Shown piece after piece: positions 13,263-15,057 of a stretch of DNA of 15,057 bases. Under the pieces are notes generated by a model. That model was not told the DNA's origin. It saw only the letters and a list, made by a program, of their open reading frames with translations, and did no database searches. The DNA lies in the NCBI GenBank assembly GCA_030452025.1, contig JAKDNC010000025.1, forward strand, positions 1-15,057, in the 5' to 3' direction. The stretch's first letter is position 1. Every line of letters starts with the position of its first letter. The translations under genes were made by a program, and so were the position numbers. This stretch comes from Nocardioides sp. GTDB lineage: Bacteria > Actinomycetota > Actinomycetes > Propionibacteriales > Nocardioidaceae.

Positions 13263-13649
13263 TCAGGCTGTGATGTCGTGGGTTTCGCACAGGGCGCGCA
13301 GGCCATCACGGTGCTCGTCGGTGGCCCACGGCACAGCCCCCGCCAGCACCCCGCTGACGTAGGCGTTGATGTGCTCGCCCAGCGAATGGTCGAGAGTGCC
13401 GGTGTGGCGGTCGTCGAGGTCGATGCGGCCGGTGTAGGTGTCACCGTCGGCCCACTCGACGGTGAAGTTGGTCTTCACATAGCCGCTGCCAACGGTGCGG
13501 CGGTCTTCGGCGAGCAGCATGGACAGCATTGCGTTGGCTTTCGCCCACACGTTGTCGCCTTCGATGCTGAGTCCGTCGAACGGGCCTGCCTCGGTCCAGT
13601 TGATGGTGACCCGGGTGGCTTCGATGAGCGCGGCGGCGGTGACGGTCAT
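13263..13649 (-). CDS. Hypothetical protein with KTxF...DGxxYxGRxDL core (128 aa)
   Basis: The centre, GSGYVKTNFTVEWADGDTYTGRIDLDD (54-80), has a signature I associate with the 'large polyvalent protein associated' small domains of phages and plasmids (possibly LPD25; recalled, not searched). Before it lie TRVTINWTEAGPFDGLSIEG and a helix with WAKANAMLSMLLAED; after it comes a helical C-terminus. Molecular role unknown. ATG 13649 is preceded by AGGAG eight bases upstream and by the module 11 leader box ending 24 bases upstream. Monocistronic. Confidence 0.8.
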   Translation of the reverse strand: MTVTAAALIEATRVTINWTEAGPFDGLSIEGDNVWAKANAMLSMLLAEDRRTVGSGYVKTNFTVEWADGDTYTGRIDLDDRHTGTLDHSLGEHINAYVSGVLAGAVPWATDEHRDGLRALCETHDITA

Positions 13650-13673
13650 GGGATGGCTCCTGAAGAACGTGGT

Positions 13674-13731
13674 GGTTGCTCCGACACCTTTGACGATGCC
13701 ACCACCACAGGGCTGCCGTAACCCCGGTTTC
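13674..13731 (-). promoter_or_regulatory. Promoter/leader module 11
   Basis: GAAACCGGGG-T, 23 bases, -10-like CATCGT (13693-13698; first base deviates from TANNNT), nine bases, CGGAGCAACC. Confidence 0.72.
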
Positions 13732-13751
13732 GTGGGCGCGCTCGAACACAC

Positions 13752-13768
13752 AGCTCGACGGTCGAGCT
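13752..13768. promoter_or_regulatory. Perfect 8+8 palindrome, operator-like
   Basis: AGCTCGAC-G-GTCGAGCT: two perfect eight-base half sites around one base, in the gene-free stretch upstream of module 11. The size suits a dimeric repressor or a hairpin. No second copy seen. Confidence 0.4.
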
Positions 13769-13811
13769 CCCCGGAAGGTGGCCCTCCTCGAGTTCAAGGG
13801 TCCCCCGGTCA

Positions 13812-13828
13812 CAGCCCCGCAGGGCTCA
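13812..13828 (-). terminator. Hairpin at the stop of the Cys-rich mini-gene
   Basis: AGCCC/GGGCT arms with a four-base loop, beginning inside the TGA stop at 13826-13828. No T-run. Confidence 0.4.
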
Positions 13829-13986
13829 GGCAGCGACCGAGCAGGTCACAACCGGGATGCACCGTTCGCAGCATCCGTTCTCGTCGACCAGCCGCCCGTC
13901 GACGAGTGACCGGCACACCTCGCATACCTCGCAGGCACAGGCGCTCGGTTCCCCGTGGCAGCGGTCGCACCACTCGGGGCGGACAT
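13826..13986 (-). pseudogene. Cys-rich zinc-finger mini-protein, start out of frame
   Basis: The frame ending at 13826 reads RPEWCDRCHGEPSACACEVC and on to CCERCIPVVTCSVAA: ten cysteines within about 45 residues and GC-rich third positions, a convincing zinc-binding protein. But this frame has no ATG, GTG or TTG between the upstream TAG and its first cysteines. The only well-placed ATG (13986) is in another frame, which encodes an Ala/Ser/Arg-rich shadow. Adding one C in TCCGCCCC right after that ATG would fuse start and Cys frame (about 53 codons). It is either a recent frameshift, a sequencing indel or an unusual start. Transcribed from module 12. Confidence 0.6.
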
Positions 13987-14020
13987 ATCGGTCTCGGTGT
14001 TCCTGATGGTTCTACTGGTG

Positions 14021-14053
14021 GACTGGGTTGCTTGCTCCGACAGCAACCCAGTC
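14021..14053 (-). terminator. Perfect 12-bp hairpin with the leader box in its loop
   Basis: GACTGGGTTGCT (14021-14032) and AGCAACCCAGTC (14042-14053) are perfect complements around a nine-base loop TGCTCCGAC, the leader box itself. It lies 35 bases past the recG stop, so it may end recG transcription. No T-run. Confidence 0.55.
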
Positions 14054-14090
14054 TGTTGCCCACACGGGCTCCCCAACACCCGGGAAATCA
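14031..14090 (-). promoter_or_regulatory. Promoter/leader module 12, abutting recG
   Basis: CCCGGG-T (14078-14084) starts only a few bases past the recG stop; 23 bases on is CAGACT (14050-14055) at the -10 position, ten bases, then CGGAGCAAG. The -10 box is poor (C for the first T), but the spacing of all three parts is kept. The leader box is the loop of a perfect hairpin. Confidence 0.6.
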
Positions 14091-15057
14091 GGATCGGGTC
14101 AGCCACTCCTCGGCGTCCTCACCGAGCGCCGTACGCACCTCGGCCCGCAACCCGGGTCGACGACCCAGGTCCGGGTCCGGGTCCAGTAGCGCCGCGGCGT
14201 CTTCGCGGGCCGCGGACACCAGGTCACGGTCGCCGCGCAGGGAGGCAACCCGCAGGTCTGACATGCCGGACTGCCGTGCACCGAACACGGCCCCTTCGCC
14301 GCGGATCTCCAAGTCCACTTCGGACAGGAAGAACCCGTCGGTCGACTCGCACAGTGCACCCAGGCGGCGGGCTGCGTCCCCGGAGGCTCCTTCGCCGACC
14401 AGGACGCAGTGGGAGGCGTAGCTGCCACGTCCCACACGGCCGCGCAACTGATGCAGCTGTGCCATCCCGAATCGTCCCGCGTCGAGCACGACGATTATTG
14501 AGGCGTTGGGGACGTTGACGCCGACTTCAATGACCGTGGTGGCGACCAGGACGTCCACCTGCCCGTCCTTGAACTGACGCATCGCCTGATCCCTCTCGGC
14601 CGGTTTCTGCTTGCCGTGCACCAGCCCGATTCTCAGCCCGGCCAAGGCCCCCTCGGTGAGGGCCTCCAAGGTTTCGGTGGCGGACTTGGCGGCCTGGGTT
14701 TCCGACTCGGTGACCAGAGGGCACACCACGTAGGCCTGGCGTCCCTGCTCGACCTGGCTGCGGACCCGCGGCCACGGGTCGGCGTCAACGTCGGCCAGGT
14801 CGACATCCCCGTCCACCCAGGTGGTGTCGATCGGGGTCCGGCCGGGCGGCAGCTCGTCGAGCACGCTCTGGTCGCGGTCGCCGAACACGGTCATGGCGGC
14901 CGTGCGTGGGATCGGGGTCGCGGTCATCACCAGCATGTCGGCCGCGGCGGTGACGCCCTTGTCTCGCAGCGCGGCCCGCTGTTCCACACCGAAGCGGTGC
15001 TGTTCGTCGACCACCACGAGGCCGAGCTGGTGGAAGTGCACGTCGTCGGCCAGCAGT
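14088..15057 (-). CDS. recG: ATP-dependent DNA helicase RecG, C-terminal part (5' end outside window)
   Basis: RecG remodels stalled replication forks and branch-migrates recombination intermediates. The visible 322 residues cover most of the helicase core: motif II VVVDEQHRFG, motif III MTATPIPRT, motif IV region GLVHGKQKP, motif V VATTVIEVGVNVPNAS and motif VI QLRGRVGRG. The RecG-specific region DLEIRGEGAVFGARQSG follows (family form DLRLRGPGxxxGTRQSG), then AREDAAALLDPDP. The ending EEWLTRS matches the usual actinobacterial length and closing basic-Ser, so the gene is complete at its 3' end. The frame is open to the right edge. It is probably the host chromosomal gene, with the small-gene element directly behind it. 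Confidence 0.95.
   Translation of the reverse strand, partial: LLADDVHFHQLGLVVVDEQHRFGVEQRAALRDKGVTAAADMLVMTATPIPRTAAMTVFGDRDQSVLDELPPGRTPIDTTWVDGDVDLADVDADPWPRVRSQVEQGRQAYVVCPLVTESETQAAKSATETLEALTEGALAGLRIGLVHGKQKPAERDQAMRQFKDGQVDVLVATTVIEVGVNVPNASIIVVLDAGRFGMAQLHQLRGRVGRGSYASHCVLVGEGASGDAARRLGALCESTDGFFLSEVDLEIRGEGAVFGARQSGMSDLRVASLRGDRDLVSAAREDAAALLDPDPDLGRRPGLRAEVRTALGEDAEEWLTRS

Noticed and set aside
13826..14110. Open frames 13809-14063 and 13846-14106 taken as the real gene
   Set aside because: Both lack protein-like composition; only the third frame, with ten ordered cysteines and GC-rich third positions, is convincing. The 14106 start also lies inside recG.
1..15057. tRNA genes, CRISPR arrays, insertion sequences, integrase
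   Set aside because: No tRNA T-arm/acceptor pattern, no regularly spaced repeats of CRISPR type, and no transposase or recombinase motifs found by reading both strands.

Overview
The window is high-GC DNA. It carries a WhiB-like [4Fe-4S] transcription factor gene and a TANNNT-type promoter set, with GC-rich third codon positions throughout, so the source is an actinobacterium (Actinomycetota); I cannot name the genus. Every gene I can support lies on the minus strand, so transcription runs from high to low coordinates. The long plus-strand frames are shadows.

Layout in the direction of transcription: (1) 14088-15057 is the C-terminal half of RecG, a normal chromosomal helicase. (2) About 35 bases after the recG stop, a dense block of small genes begins that looks like the replication/early region of a mobile element (prophage, phage-plasmid or integrative plasmid). 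In order it holds a frameshifted Cys-rich mini-protein, a protein with a KTxF...DGxxYxGRxDL core, a DUF932 phage/plasmid protein, an unknown 167-aa protein, and an operon of a DUF6573-type protein plus four small genes. A decayed fragment of a helicase 5' end follows, then an operon of three small genes ending in an intact UvrD/PcrA-type helicase. After that come several small and zinc-binding genes (one apparently frameshifted), a DUF1643 protein, a DnaG-type primase with CHC2 zinc finger and Toprim domain, and a WhiB-like regulator that runs off the left edge. No integrase, capsid, terminase, lysis or conjugation gene is visible, so the element type cannot be decided.

The most striking signal is a family of 13 promoter/leader modules, all on the minus strand, one in front of essentially every transcription unit. 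Each has a TANNNT-like -10 box, then 8-10 nt, then a near-invariant box CGGAGCA(A/G). That box falls at the predicted 5' end of the mRNA and usually ends 13-26 nt before the start codon. In nine copies a second element, (C)CGGG followed by T, sits 22-23 nt upstream of the -10 box, in place of a normal -35. I propose a coordinated regulon; the element's own WhiB-like protein is an attractive but unproven activator.

Other points: the region contains an old segmental duplication (paralogous ~92-aa proteins, each upstream of an intact or decayed helicase 5' end). Three genes appear broken by one missing C in a C-run. Short inverted repeats follow several gene ends.
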